Below are positions 31,926-41,535 of a stretch of DNA of 64,000 nt, in pieces. A program made the translations under genes and the position numbers. Position 1 is the first letter of the stretch; each line of letters opens with the position of its first letter. Below the pieces are notes generated by a model. The model did no database searches and had not been told where the DNA came from. It saw nothing but the letters and a program-made list of their open reading frames with translations. The DNA is from an uncultured Alistipes sp. (GTDB lineage: Bacteria > Bacteroidota > Bacteroidia > Bacteroidales > Rikenellaceae), in contig NZ_OZ007039.1 in assembly GCF_963931675.1 (NCBI RefSeq), positions 963,657 to 1,027,656 on the forward strand, in the 5' to 3' direction.

Positions 31926-34900
31926 TTATTTGCAATTAGCTTTCCTATATTCTTTGGGGGATAACCCGAATCGAGCTGCAAACTCCTTATAAAAATAAGA
32001 TTTGCTGCTGAACCCCGATTTGTACATGATTTCCTGTACGGTCAACTGTGTTGTACGGAGAAGTTTAGAAGCGCGATCCAAACGGACCATCCGGATATAT
32101 TCTCCAGGCGTTTTCCCCGTGAGTTCTTTCAATTTTTCATAAAGCGAAGTTTTTCCGATGCCGATGAAATCGGAAATGGCCGTCGGATTGAGTGATTCGT
32201 CATCGATGTTATTCTCGATGAAAACGACGATTTCGTGCAACATCCGTTCATCTTCATGGTGAAGCGTAATTCCTTCGCGCACGGTCACGTCCGAACGTGC
32301 CGAATTGAAATACTCTTTCAATACTGTGCGTTTGTGTAATAATTGTTCGACTGTCGCTAAAATATGACGGGGATGGAACGGTTTGGTGATGTAAGCGTCG
32401 GCGCCGTGTTCTACTGCTACTATGCGATCTTCAATGGACAGTTTTGCTGAAACGCTTACGATCGGGATATGAGCCGTGCGTTCATCAGAACGGATGCGGT
32501 CAATCAACCCAATTCCGTCGAGTCTGGGCATGACAATGTCGCACAAGACTAAGTCGGGCAGGTTTTGCCGTAGCATTTCGAGTCCGTTGTTACCGTCATT
32601 GGCCGTCAGTACGGTGTAATGTGGAGCCAGAATATCGCGGAATAGTTCACGAACATTATAATCGTCCTCTACGACCAATACCGTAAACCGCGTTTGTTCG
32701 ATCTGCATTTTCGGCACATGGAGGACGACTGCTTCCTGTGTCGGTTGTACAGACGTTACATCGGAAAGCGGCATGGGAGGAACGATGACTTGGAACTCAA
32801 CATATTCATTTAACCGGCTCTCCACTGAAATCCGTCCGCCGAGCAGTTCGGTAAGCCCCTTGGTAAGATTTAGCCCGATTCCCGTACTTATGGCATAGCG
32901 TTGTTGGGTATGTTCGAAAATCCGGAACCTGTTGAATACCTCGGCACACTGCTTTTCTGTAAGACCCCGTCCGGAATTACGTACACGGAACCGAATGGAG
33001 CCGTCCGGTTGCATATTGAGCCAGATTCGGATATATCCTTTTTCCGGCGTATATTTGAATGCATTGGAAAGAAGATTGAAAATGATCTTTTCCAGTGCAT
33101 TCCGGTCCGTTGTAAAAGGCTCTATCCGACCGATATGCACCGATAGTTCGATTCTGCTTTCACCTGCTATCTCCGTATAATTGTCTACGATGGAATTGAG
33201 CATGGAACTCAAATTGATAGATTCTGCACGGAGAACCGTATGTCCGGAATCTGCCTTACGGAACTCCATCAATTCATTGAGCAACTGCTGCATTCGATCA
33301 GCATTATTTTTGATGAGGTGCACGTACCGTTTTGCATAGTTATCCAGTTCCACTCGTTCGAGTAACTGCTGTGCGGGACCGTAAATCAGGGTCAACGGCG
33401 TGAAGAACTCGTGAGCAATGTTCTCGAAGAAGTTGAGTTGTGATTCGTGCATCTTTTGTTGCTGCCGTTTTTCGATATGCTCCAACAAAAGTTGCCGGTT
33501 CAGCCGGATTCTGTTGCGAATGACTGAATAGACGATAGCTGTGATAAGTGCCGACAAAACGAAATAAGCGAAAATAGCCCACCCGCTGAACCACCATGGA
33601 TGCCCCACATGCAGTTCGAACATGGACGTTGACTTACTCCACACACGGTCTCCGTTTGTATAGCGCACCTCGAGCTGGTAACGCCCCGGCGGCAGTCGGG
33701 TGATGGAAACGGTGGGGTTGCTTCCATTGTAGATCCATGCATCTGAAAAATCGGCGATTCGATATGCGAATACGCAGTTTTCATTGTTGATCAAATCACC
33801 GACACAAAATGTTAACGATACATGGGCTTCGTTGTAGGTTAAGTTCAGCACGTTCGTTTTCACCCGATCATAAACATTCAACTCCTTGTTGTTGATCCGC
33901 AAGCCGGCAAGCCTGATTTCAGGCTCAAAATTACGCAGGCGCATCTCTTCCGGATTGAAATAGCTGAAACCTGCCACACCCCCGAAAAAGACATCCATTT
34001 CATTATCTCGGAAATAGGCTCCATCCGAAAACTCATCGTTTTGCAAACCATTGCGAGATGTGTACTGAATTGCCTTGCCGGAAAGCCGATCAATGCAAAT
34101 TATGCCGTTGCCTGTACTAATCCATAAATTACCGGCCAAATCTTCCACGATACCGTGAACCGCCGGATCTCCCAGTTCATTTTCACCCGGGAATCCCGTG
34201 ATCCGCATCTGTCCATCTTTTTCCGTCAACCGATTCAATCCGTAACTGGTTCCGGCCCACAACCCGTCGTCTGCTCCTTGGATCAGCGAAAGAATGTCTC
34301 TATTTTTTTCTCCTGCGCTCTCTGCCGGGTCATCGGTATTTTCGAATCGCTCCCAACGGGTGTCAAACCGCACGACACCGCCACCGCGGGTCCCGAGCCA
34401 AAGTATATTGGGATCGGTGCCGCGGACGATGGAATAAATAATGTTGCTGCCCAGAGCTGCATGGGCTCCCGAAGCTTTGTACTGCCGGATGTCGCGGGCG
34501 ACGTATCCTTTCCCTGGGTGGTATTCCACGCGAATGCGGATTAAGCCCGAACCCGAGGTCCCGGCCCACAGGAGCGAGTCGCCATGACTGAAAGCGAGGC
34601 TGTATATCGACTTGACAGAAAAATCGTCCGCCGGAAGGTACAATCGGCTCGGAATATCTTTCCCGCGCAGCAAATAGTTGATGCCCTTGCCTTCTGTCCC
34701 GATGAAGATATCTCCGCGGCTGTTCTTGCGCATACTGTAAACGGTATTGGAGATCAGTCCCTGTGCCGTGGTAATCTCTCCTGTAATCATTCGTGTGCGT
34801 TTGTCGAACAATTTGATCCCTTCGCCTTTCGTTCCTACCAGTATCGTACCATCGTCCCGTCGGGCAAAACAACGGACCGGATAGGCGGTATGAACCGTTC

Positions 34901-35900
34901 GGAAAGGTGAGGTATATTCGAAAATCTTCAACAGCCCCCGCCCGTCGGTTCCTACCCAAACGATCTCCTGAGATCCGGCATAGAGCGAAAACACTGCCGT
35001 TCGGGAAGGAAACGCATCGATGGACTCGGTACGCCTCGTATGCAGATTGTAACGGACGAGTCGGTCTCCGTTTCGATCCGTGAGAAAAAGCGATCCGTTT
35101 CGATAAGCGATTCGCCCGACCTGCGGCAATCCGGTTTCGATCGACAGCCGCTCTCGCGTACGAAGATCTACCGCTTCCAATGTCTTTCCGTAATTTATTA
35201 CCAGCATATTCCCGGCCAAGGCCATGTCCGACACCGGACGTTCCGTTTCCAAGGGGGACTCCTCTGTGAGAACGGGAATCTTACCGCTCTCGTCGAACAG
35301 CAATCGGTAGCACCGGATCTCCCGCGATTCGGTTAGCAGATAGATGCGATCGGTATCGTCGAGCAGCATGGATAGCACCGCAGAATCGCCTCCGCGGACC
35401 GGAACGAACTGTGATTCTTTTTCTTCTGCCCGATAAAGATAGAATCCCTGCTGTTTCACACAGACCAGCATCTCCTGCCGGGAGGTTCTTCCCATCAGGC
35501 ATGATAATGTCCCTTTCGGCGAAATGTTTTCGTACCCGGGGCGATAGTTGGTGAAAAGTTGCGTTCGTTCATCCCAGCGGCTCACACAATCGTTCGTCAC
35601 TACCCATATCGTAAGCGAATCCTGTTCAATAATTTGCCGGACAACATTGTTGCCGATGCTTCCTGGGGAATTCCGCTTATGTCGGTAGATCCGGAATGTC
35701 CGTCCGTCGTAGACATTCAGCCCGTCCCAGGTTCCTACCCAAAGCCGGTGGCGTGAATCTTCGCAGAAACAGTTTACGGAATTGTTCGATAATCCGTTCT
35801 CATTGGACAATCGTTCGAGCATATATTGTTCCCCCGCATGAGAGGCCAAGCCCGTCAGGCAAAATGTCAGAATGAGTAACGGATATTTCAGCTGTTTCAT
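31926..35900 (-). CDS. Hybrid two-component system sensor/regulator (HTCS)
   Basis: A 1324-residue single-protein regulator of PULs. Order: signal peptide (1-22), periplasmic two-component propeller repeats (~25-690), Y_Y_Y domain (~695-760), membrane segment (~775-797), HisKA with phosphorylated His in NIAHEFFTPLT, HATPase (NLLSNAFKYTPEKG, GIGLNLTKG), receiver with Asp in LCDIVMPRLDG, and a C-terminal AraC HTH (~1220-1320). It senses a breakdown product in the periplasm and activates the adjacent divergent PUL. Start at 35900 rather than the upstream ATG because the signal peptide begins there and the promoter precedes it. Confidence 0.95.
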   Translation of the reverse strand: MKQLKYPLLILTFCLTGLASHAGEQYMLERLSNENGLSNNSVNCFCEDSRHRLWVGTWDGLNVYDGRTFRIYRHKRNSPGSIGNNVVRQIIEQDSLTIWVVTNDCVSRWDERTQLFTNYRPGYENISPKGTLSCLMGRTSRQEMLVCVKQQGFYLYRAEEKESQFVPVRGGDSAVLSMLLDDTDRIYLLTESREIRCYRLLFDESGKIPVLTEESPLETERPVSDMALAGNMLVINYGKTLEAVDLRTRERLSIETGLPQVGRIAYRNGSLFLTDRNGDRLVRYNLHTRRTESIDAFPSRTAVFSLYAGSQEIVWVGTDGRGLLKIFEYTSPFRTVHTAYPVRCFARRDDGTILVGTKGEGIKLFDKRTRMITGEITTAQGLISNTVYSMRKNSRGDIFIGTEGKGINYLLRGKDIPSRLYLPADDFSVKSIYSLAFSHGDSLLWAGTSGSGLIRIRVEYHPGKGYVARDIRQYKASGAHAALGSNIIYSIVRGTDPNILWLGTRGGGVVRFDTRWERFENTDDPAESAGEKNRDILSLIQGADDGLWAGTSYGLNRLTEKDGQMRITGFPGENELGDPAVHGIVEDLAGNLWISTGNGIICIDRLSGKAIQYTSRNGLQNDEFSDGAYFRDNEMDVFFGGVAGFSYFNPEEMRLRNFEPEIRLAGLRINNKELNVYDRVKTNVLNLTYNEAHVSLTFCVGDLINNENCVFAYRIADFSDAWIYNGSNPTVSITRLPPGRYQLEVRYTNGDRVWSKSTSMFELHVGHPWWFSGWAIFAYFVLSALITAIVYSVIRNRIRLNRQLLLEHIEKRQQQKMHESQLNFFENIAHEFFTPLTLIYGPAQQLLERVELDNYAKRYVHLIKNNADRMQQLLNELMEFRKADSGHTVLRAESINLSSMLNSIVDNYTEIAGESRIELSVHIGRIEPFTTDRNALEKIIFNLLSNAFKYTPEKGYIRIWLNMQPDGSIRFRVRNSGRGLTEKQCAEVFNRFRIFEHTQQRYAISTGIGLNLTKGLTELLGGRISVESRLNEYVEFQVIVPPMPLSDVTSVQPTQEAVVLHVPKMQIEQTRFTVLVVEDDYNVRELFRDILAPHYTVLTANDGNNGLEMLRQNLPDLVLCDIVMPRLDGIGLIDRIRSDERTAHIPIVSVSAKLSIEDRIVAVEHGADAYITKPFHPRHILATVEQLLHKRTVLKEYFNSARSDVTVREGITLHHEDERMLHEIVVFIENNIDDESLNPTAISDFIGIGKTSLYEKLKELTGKTPGEYIRMVRLDRASKLLRTTQLTVQEIMYKSGFSSKSYFYKEFAARFGLSPKEYRKANCK

Positions 35901-35904
35901 ATTG

Positions 35905-35935
35905 CTAAGATAACAAGCCGGACCGGGAAAACAAA
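35905..35935 (-). promoter_or_regulatory. Promoter of the HTCS gene
   Basis: TTTG (35935-35932), 19-bp spacer, TATCTTAG (35912-35905): one mismatch to TAnnTTTG. Very short leader to the ATG at 35900 implies translation close to the transcript start. Confidence 0.55.
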
Positions 35936-36051
35936 ATTTTGCCTCCCGGGAAAATCGAGACAGAACTTTTTTCGGAACAGAGAGGACCTTTTTCAAAAGC
36001 GTAGAATACGCTTTCTGAAGAATAGAGAACTATGTTGTCCCGACGGTTGTC

Positions 36052-36059
36052 TATTTTTG
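36052..36059 (+). promoter_or_regulatory. Putative -7 box of the PUL operon
   Basis: TATTTTTG, 20 bp before the GH130-like gene. No good TTTG at -33, as expected for a promoter needing an activator such as the divergent HTCS. Confidence 0.5.
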
Positions 36060-36079
36060 CAAAACCTAAATTAACCATT

Positions 36080-37270
36080 ATGAGGAAATCATTCAATGTC
36101 ATTTTGCTCCTAATGGCCGGGATCATGGTTTCCGGCTGCGGAGGTGCGGGGCGTTCCGGAACGGAAAGCGCCGCAGGCGGAAATAGGTTGCCGGAATGGG
36201 CCTTGGGCGGATTCGTACGTCCCGCAGAGGTTAATCCCGTTATCCAGCCTGATCCGCGAGTCAAATTTTTCTGTCCGATGCGCAGGGATTCTGTCGGATG
36301 GATGGAAAGCGATACTTTCAATCCGGCGGCGACCGTCAAGGACGGAAAGATCTGCGTACTTTTCCGTGCCGAGGATAATTCGGCGACGGGTATCGGCAAA
36401 CGCACTTCGCGCATAGGTTTGGCGCAAAGCGAGGACGGCGTGACGATGGAACTCCGGCATGATCCGGTACTTTTCCCGACAGAGGATGCCTTGAAGTCGT
36501 ACGATTGGCCGGGCGGATGTGAAGATCCGCGCATTGCCGTAACCGAAGATGGCACCTACGTAATGCTTTACACATCGTGGAACCGCCGGATTCCGCGTCT
36601 CTGTGTGGCTACGTCACGAGATTTGGTGAATTGGACGAAGCACGGCTACGCTTTTCAGAAAGCTTACTCAGGGCGTTTCCGCGACTTGAAGAGCAAATCG
36701 GGATCGATCGTAACCAAACTCGACGGCGATAAACTCGTCATCTCGCGCGTAAACGGTAAATATCTAATGTATTGGGGTGAACGGATGATCAATATTGCCA
36801 CGTCGGATGACTTGATCAACTGGACTCCGGAATTGGATGAAAACGGAGAACTGAAAGGTGTGGTCTATCCGCGGAATGGCTATTTCGATAGTGCGCTGAC
36901 CGAATGCGGTCCTCCGGCTGTGCTGACCGATAAAGGCATCCTTTTGCTTTATAACGGTAAGAACCGGGCTGACGCCCACCGCGACATGCGTTATCCGGCA
37001 GGGACTTATTCCGCAGGACAGCTTCTGTTCGACTCGGAGGATCCGGGAAAGGTACTCGGGCGTCTTGACGTGCCGTTCTTCCGTCCGGTGGATGATTTCG
37101 AGAAGAGCGGGCAGTATAAAGACGGTACGGTCTTCATTGAAGGATTGGTTTATTACAAATCCAAATGGTATCTTTACTACGGCTGTGCCGACTCATACGT
37201 CGGGGTTGCCGTCTACGATCCGGAGGTCGAGACGCCCGGAGATTCCGTCCCAGAAACGACCGAGGTATGA
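36080..37270 (+). CDS. GH130-like lipoprotein (mannoside phosphorylase/mannosidase family)
   Basis: A 396-residue lipoprotein (lipobox VSGC at about residue 19). The five-bladed propeller shows GH130 landmarks: GGCEDPRI, MYWGERMINIATS, GYFDSALTECGP and the closing YYGCADSYVGVAVYD. GH130 enzymes hydrolyse or phosphorolyse beta-mannosides (beta-1,2, beta-1,4 or mannosyl-GlcNAc); whether this is a phosphorylase or hydrolase cannot be decided from sequence, though surface location argues for hydrolysis. Translationally coupled to the next EEP gene by a 4-bp overlap. Confidence 0.82.
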   Translation: MRKSFNVILLLMAGIMVSGCGGAGRSGTESAAGGNRLPEWALGGFVRPAEVNPVIQPDPRVKFFCPMRRDSVGWMESDTFNPAATVKDGKICVLFRAEDNSATGIGKRTSRIGLAQSEDGVTMELRHDPVLFPTEDALKSYDWPGGCEDPRIAVTEDGTYVMLYTSWNRRIPRLCVATSRDLVNWTKHGYAFQKAYSGRFRDLKSKSGSIVTKLDGDKLVISRVNGKYLMYWGERMINIATSDDLINWTPELDENGELKGVVYPRNGYFDSALTECGPPAVLTDKGILLLYNGKNRADAHRDMRYPAGTYSAGQLLFDSEDPGKVLGRLDVPFFRPVDDFEKSGQYKDGTVFIEGLVYYKSKWYLYYGCADSYVGVAVYDPEVETPGDSVPETTEV

Positions 37271-38133
37271 AACGGATACTTGGACTATTTCTGTTATTGG
37301 CATCGGGAATGTTCGCCGAAGCACAAACTCTCACCGTAGCCAGTTACAACCTCCGAAACGCCAACCCGAAAGATGCGGCTCAGGGAAACGGATGGGCGCA
37401 ACGCTGCCCCGTAATCGCCGATCTCGTCCGTTTCCACGATTTCGACATTTTCGGTGCGCAGGAGGTGCTTCATGGCCAACTGCTGGACCTGCTTGCGGTT
37501 TTGCCCGATTATGATTATATCGGTGTGGGACGTGACGACGGCGTTGAAAAAGGCGAATACGCTCCGATCCTCTACAAGCGCGACCGGTTCCGGCTCCTTG
37601 ACTCGGGACACTTTTGGCTGGCTGAAGATTCCACCCGGCCTGTCAAAGGCTGGGACGCTGCTTACGTACGCATTTGCACTTGGGGCCGGTTTCTCGACAG
37701 GAAAAGCCGCAAACGGTTCTGGTTTTTCACGTTGCATACCGATCACAAAGGTCAGCGTTCACAGATAGAAAGCTGTCGGTTGGTATTGGACAAGATCCGG
37801 GAGATGTGCCGCGGTGAACGTGTCGTTCTCACGGGAGATTTCAACGTGGGCGAAACGAGTGACTGCCATGCTCTGCTGTGTGAATCCGGAATACTTGGCG
37901 ACGCTTACGATGCGGCGCCGATCAGGCTGGCAACCACTGGCACGGAAAATTGGTTCGATCCCGATGTGAAGACTTTCCGGCGTATCGATCACGTTTTCAT
38001 AACACCCGGTTTCCGGCCGTTGCGCTACGGCATTCTGACCGATACTTATCGAGTTCCTACTGACACGGCGGGAAAATACCGGGCACACACGCCTTCGGAT
38101 CATTTTCCTGTCGTCGTGGAACTGGACTATTGA
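37267..38133 (+). CDS. Exported endonuclease/exonuclease/phosphatase (EEP) family enzyme 1
   Basis: A 288-residue exported EEP-superfamily phosphoesterase with a type I signal peptide (to ~residue 20, AEAQ). Catalytic set: asparagine in SYNLRN, glutamate in GAQEV, HTDHKG, Asp/Asn in LTGDFNV, RIDHVF and the final SDHFPV. EEP enzymes cleave phosphodiesters or phosphomonoesters (sphingomyelinase, inositol phosphatase, DNase I types); the target here is inferred to be a phosphate bond in the glycan imported by this PUL. No lipobox, so periplasmic or secreted. Confidence 0.85.
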   Translation: MKRILGLFLLLASGMFAEAQTLTVASYNLRNANPKDAAQGNGWAQRCPVIADLVRFHDFDIFGAQEVLHGQLLDLLAVLPDYDYIGVGRDDGVEKGEYAPILYKRDRFRLLDSGHFWLAEDSTRPVKGWDAAYVRICTWGRFLDRKSRKRFWFFTLHTDHKGQRSQIESCRLVLDKIREMCRGERVVLTGDFNVGETSDCHALLCESGILGDAYDAAPIRLATTGTENWFDPDVKTFRRIDHVFITPGFRPLRYGILTDTYRVPTDTAGKYRAHTPSDHFPVVVELDY

Positions 38134-38172
38134 GTATTGGCAGAAATGGCCTCGAAATGTCGTGGCGGGACT

Positions 38173-38181
38173 TATCTTTTG
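38173..38181 (+). promoter_or_regulatory. Possible secondary promoter before susC-like gene
   Basis: TATCTTTTG resembles TAnnTTTG with one extra T, 50 bp before the ATG. No -33 found; weak. The 98-bp gap suggests an internal regulatory region. Confidence 0.25.
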
Positions 38182-38231
38182 CTCGGTACGCCATTTCGGA
38201 TCAATTCGTAAATCTACTAACTGAATAAATT

Positions 38232-41200
38232 ATGAAACATTTTCAAAACTATCGGCTGTTCCGGCCGCTCGTCGGAGCGATACTGCTCTTGATATCGTTC
38301 TTTTCGGTTAGTCCGGTCGCCGCACAGACCTCACAGTCTGTTGTATCGGTCTCCGGTCGAGTAACCGACACTTCGGGACAGCCGATCCCCGGTGCCAGTG
38401 TCATTGTGAAAGGCACGACCATCGGCGTTACTACAACGGACAACGGTTCGTTTTCCCTGCACAATGTTGCGACAGGGGCCACGGTCGTTGTTTCGTTCAT
38501 AGGTTATGCCGACCAAGAGTTCAGCGTACTTGCCTCGAAAGACGTTTACGATGTCGTATTAGCCGAGGATGATACCCTAATCGACGATGTGGTCGTCGTA
38601 GGTTACGGCACCCAGAAAAAAGCGAATCTGACCGGCGCAGTAGCACAGGTGACGTCGAAAGAGTTGGAAAATCGCCCGGTCGCCAATCTCGGACAGGCTT
38701 TGCAGGGTATGGTTCCCAATCTCAACGTGACGGTTTCTTCGGGCAAGCCCGGTGCAGGAGCCAGTTTCCAGATTCGCGGCACGGGTTCGCCCAACGGCGG
38801 CAGTCCGCTGATTCTTGTCGATGGCGTGGAGAGTTATCCCGACCGCATCAACGCCAACGACATCGAAACGATTTCCGTGCTGAAAGATGCGGCCTCGGCT
38901 GCCATCTACGGTGCAAAAGCCGCTTTCGGCGTGATTCTGATCACCACGAAGAGCGGCAGCCGGAATCAGAAAGCAACGGTATCCTACGATGGCTATTTCG
39001 CTTTCTCGGCACCGACGACCTCTACCGATTACGAGACTCGCGGCTATTATTCGGCCGGCATCGCCGATTTTTTCATGGAATCGGGTCGCGGCGTACGTTA
39101 TACCAATTACACCCCGGCCGACTATCAGGCCATGTGGGAACGGCGTAACGACAAGACAGAACATCCCGATCGTCCGTGGGTCATCATCGACAACCGCTTT
39201 GGACGCGAAAACTACGTCTACTTAGCCAACTTCGACTGGTACAACTACCTCTACGACATGAGCCGTCCCACGACCGATCACAATATCAGCATTTCGGGAG
39301 GCAGTGACAAGATGTCTTATCTCGTCAGCGGACGATATTATTCGCAGGAAGGAGTACAGAAACTCGGAGACGACGGCTATAAATCGTACAATATCCGTTC
39401 GAACCTTTCATTCGAGGTTCGCCCGTGGCTTGAAATTAAGAATTCCACACGTATGTTTAGCGGCCGCTATACTTATTCGGGAGTGGAGAGCGAATCGACC
39501 AACTGGCGCCGTCCGGGAATGCACTGTCTGGCCAGTTTCGTCCCGATGAATCCCGACGGAACGTCTGTGGCTTATACTTCTCTGACTTACTCTTCGACGC
39601 ACTTCCCGTCGGACGGATGGGTCGCTATGATGCAACAGGGAGGTACCGGAGGCCACAATCTGACTCAGGAAATGGCCACCAAATTCGATTTCATCTTCAA
39701 AATTCATAAAAATCTGACGGCACAGGCCGATTTCGGTTATAAGAAAGGGTACCTGCGCAATGACTACCGGGAGATGGATGTACAGTATTCGAAATACCCG
39801 GGTGAGGTGGAGACGATGACAACCAATTACTCCGACTCCTATCGGGAGGTAGTCTACGATCAGAATTTCTATACGGCGAATGCTTTCGCCACCTACAAAA
39901 ACGATTGGAACGGACACAACTTGGAGGTGATCGGAGGTTTCAACTACGAGACACGCCGCCATCGAGATCTGAAAGTTACACGTGAAGATCTGCTGACTAA
40001 GGAACTCTCGGATTTTAATCTCGCTGTGGGTGAAATTCCCGAACTTACCGGAGGCCGCGACGAACGTGCAACCGTAGGCATCTTCTATCGAGCAGCCTAC
40101 AACTATAAAGGACGCTATTTATTCGAGATAGACGGTCGTTATGACGGATCGTCGAAGTTCCCTCGCGGGGATCGCTTCGGATTCTTTCCTTCGTTTTCGC
40201 TGGGGTACAGGATCAGCGAAGAGAAATTTTTCGAGCCTGTCCGCAGCGTAATCGACAACCTTAAAATTCGGGCCTCTTACGGTACGCTGGGGAATCAGGA
40301 TGTAGGATCGTACGATTACATACAGAGCATTAACACGCAAAAAGTAATGGGCAACTACACGTTCGACAAGGTCAGCGGGGGCGCTTATGCCTATGCAGAC
40401 GATCCGGTAGCGGGCAATCTCACCTGGGAGAAAGTGGTCCACAAGAATATCGGTATTGATTTGAATATGCTGCGTTCGCGCTTGAACCTTACGTTCGATG
40501 CTTATATCCGCGATGTAAAAGGCATCCTGACTCAAGGAAAATCGCTGCCGTCGATTTATGGTGCTGATGAGCCTATGGTCAATGCCAATGACATCCGTAC
40601 CAAAGGATGGGAACTGGCACTCGGCTGGCGGGATTCGTTCAAGGTCGCCGGACGTCCTTTCCATTACGCTGTGACGGCGACCTTGGCTGATTATACGGCC
40701 AAGTACACCAAAGTGGATAACCCTTCGGGAATTTTGAGCGACCCCTATGTAGGCAAAGAGGTGGGCGAAATATGGGGATACCGTATAGATGGTTTGTTCC
40801 GGACGACCGCCGAAGCCCAGGAATATGCCTCCCGGATCGATCTGACCGAAGTCTGCTACGACTATTTTCGCACTGATGCGGGCGAATACGGACAAGGAAT
40901 TCAAGCCGGCGATATGAAATATCTCGATCTGAACGGCGACAATGCCGTAAATGAGGGGGCAGGTACGCTCGATAATCCGGGTGACCGTGTGAAAATCGGA
41001 AACAGCACCCCTCGTTATACCTATGGTCTGAACCTGTCATTCGAATGGTGCGGATTCGACATTTCGACCTTCTTTCAGGGCGTAGGACGTCAAGACTGGT
41101 ATCCTGCCAACGACAACATCAAATTCTGGGGTCCCTATGTCCGTCCGTTCGCATCGTTCATTCCACGCAATTTCATGTCCGATGTTTGGAGTGAAGAGAA

Positions 41201-41525
41201 TCCCGACGCCTATTTCCCCCGCGCTCGTGCTTATTCGGCCCGCGATTCCAAGCACTCAATGCGCAACGTCAACGATCGTTACCTGCAAAATCTGGCTTAT
41301 TGTCGCCTGAAAAATCTCACTATTGGGTATAGTTTGCCCGAACGATGGATATCAAAAGTAGGACTTTCGAAATGCCGCATCTATTTCAGCGGTGAAAATC
41401 TGTTCTACTTTACGAAATTGCACAGCGATTTTATCGATCCGGAGCAAGCGACTACCAACAGCGGAAATTCGGACGCCTATCCGTGGTACAAAACCTTTGC
41501 TTTCGGCGTCAACCTGACATTCTAA
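38232..41525 (+). CDS. SusC/RagA-family TonB-dependent outer membrane transporter
   Basis: A 1097-residue outer-membrane nutrient transporter. Signal peptide (1-~32), carboxypeptidase-like domain (SGRVTDTSGQPIPGASVIV), TonB box-type region with VVVGYGTQKKANLTGAV, plug (~115-235, ending AAFGVILITTKSG) and 22-strand barrel to the terminal FGVNLTF. Pairs with the SusD-like protein 10 bp downstream to import an oligosaccharide. SusC homologues differ by substrate, which cannot be read from the sequence. Inside element 2. Confidence 0.96.
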   Translation: MKHFQNYRLFRPLVGAILLLISFFSVSPVAAQTSQSVVSVSGRVTDTSGQPIPGASVIVKGTTIGVTTTDNGSFSLHNVATGATVVVSFIGYADQEFSVLASKDVYDVVLAEDDTLIDDVVVVGYGTQKKANLTGAVAQVTSKELENRPVANLGQALQGMVPNLNVTVSSGKPGAGASFQIRGTGSPNGGSPLILVDGVESYPDRINANDIETISVLKDAASAAIYGAKAAFGVILITTKSGSRNQKATVSYDGYFAFSAPTTSTDYETRGYYSAGIADFFMESGRGVRYTNYTPADYQAMWERRNDKTEHPDRPWVIIDNRFGRENYVYLANFDWYNYLYDMSRPTTDHNISISGGSDKMSYLVSGRYYSQEGVQKLGDDGYKSYNIRSNLSFEVRPWLEIKNSTRMFSGRYTYSGVESESTNWRRPGMHCLASFVPMNPDGTSVAYTSLTYSSTHFPSDGWVAMMQQGGTGGHNLTQEMATKFDFIFKIHKNLTAQADFGYKKGYLRNDYREMDVQYSKYPGEVETMTTNYSDSYREVVYDQNFYTANAFATYKNDWNGHNLEVIGGFNYETRRHRDLKVTREDLLTKELSDFNLAVGEIPELTGGRDERATVGIFYRAAYNYKGRYLFEIDGRYDGSSKFPRGDRFGFFPSFSLGYRISEEKFFEPVRSVIDNLKIRASYGTLGNQDVGSYDYIQSINTQKVMGNYTFDKVSGGAYAYADDPVAGNLTWEKVVHKNIGIDLNMLRSRLNLTFDAYIRDVKGILTQGKSLPSIYGADEPMVNANDIRTKGWELALGWRDSFKVAGRPFHYAVTATLADYTAKYTKVDNPSGILSDPYVGKEVGEIWGYRIDGLFRTTAEAQEYASRIDLTEVCYDYFRTDAGEYGQGIQAGDMKYLDLNGDNAVNEGAGTLDNPGDRVKIGNSTPRYTYGLNLSFEWCGFDISTFFQGVGRQDWYPANDNIKFWGPYVRPFASFIPRNFMSDVWSEENPDAYFPRARAYSARDSKHSMRNVNDRYLQNLAYCRLKNLTIGYSLPERWISKVGLSKCRIYFSGENLFYFTKLHSDFIDPEQATTNSGNSDAYPWYKTFAFGVNLTF

Positions 41526-41535
41526 ACATACGACC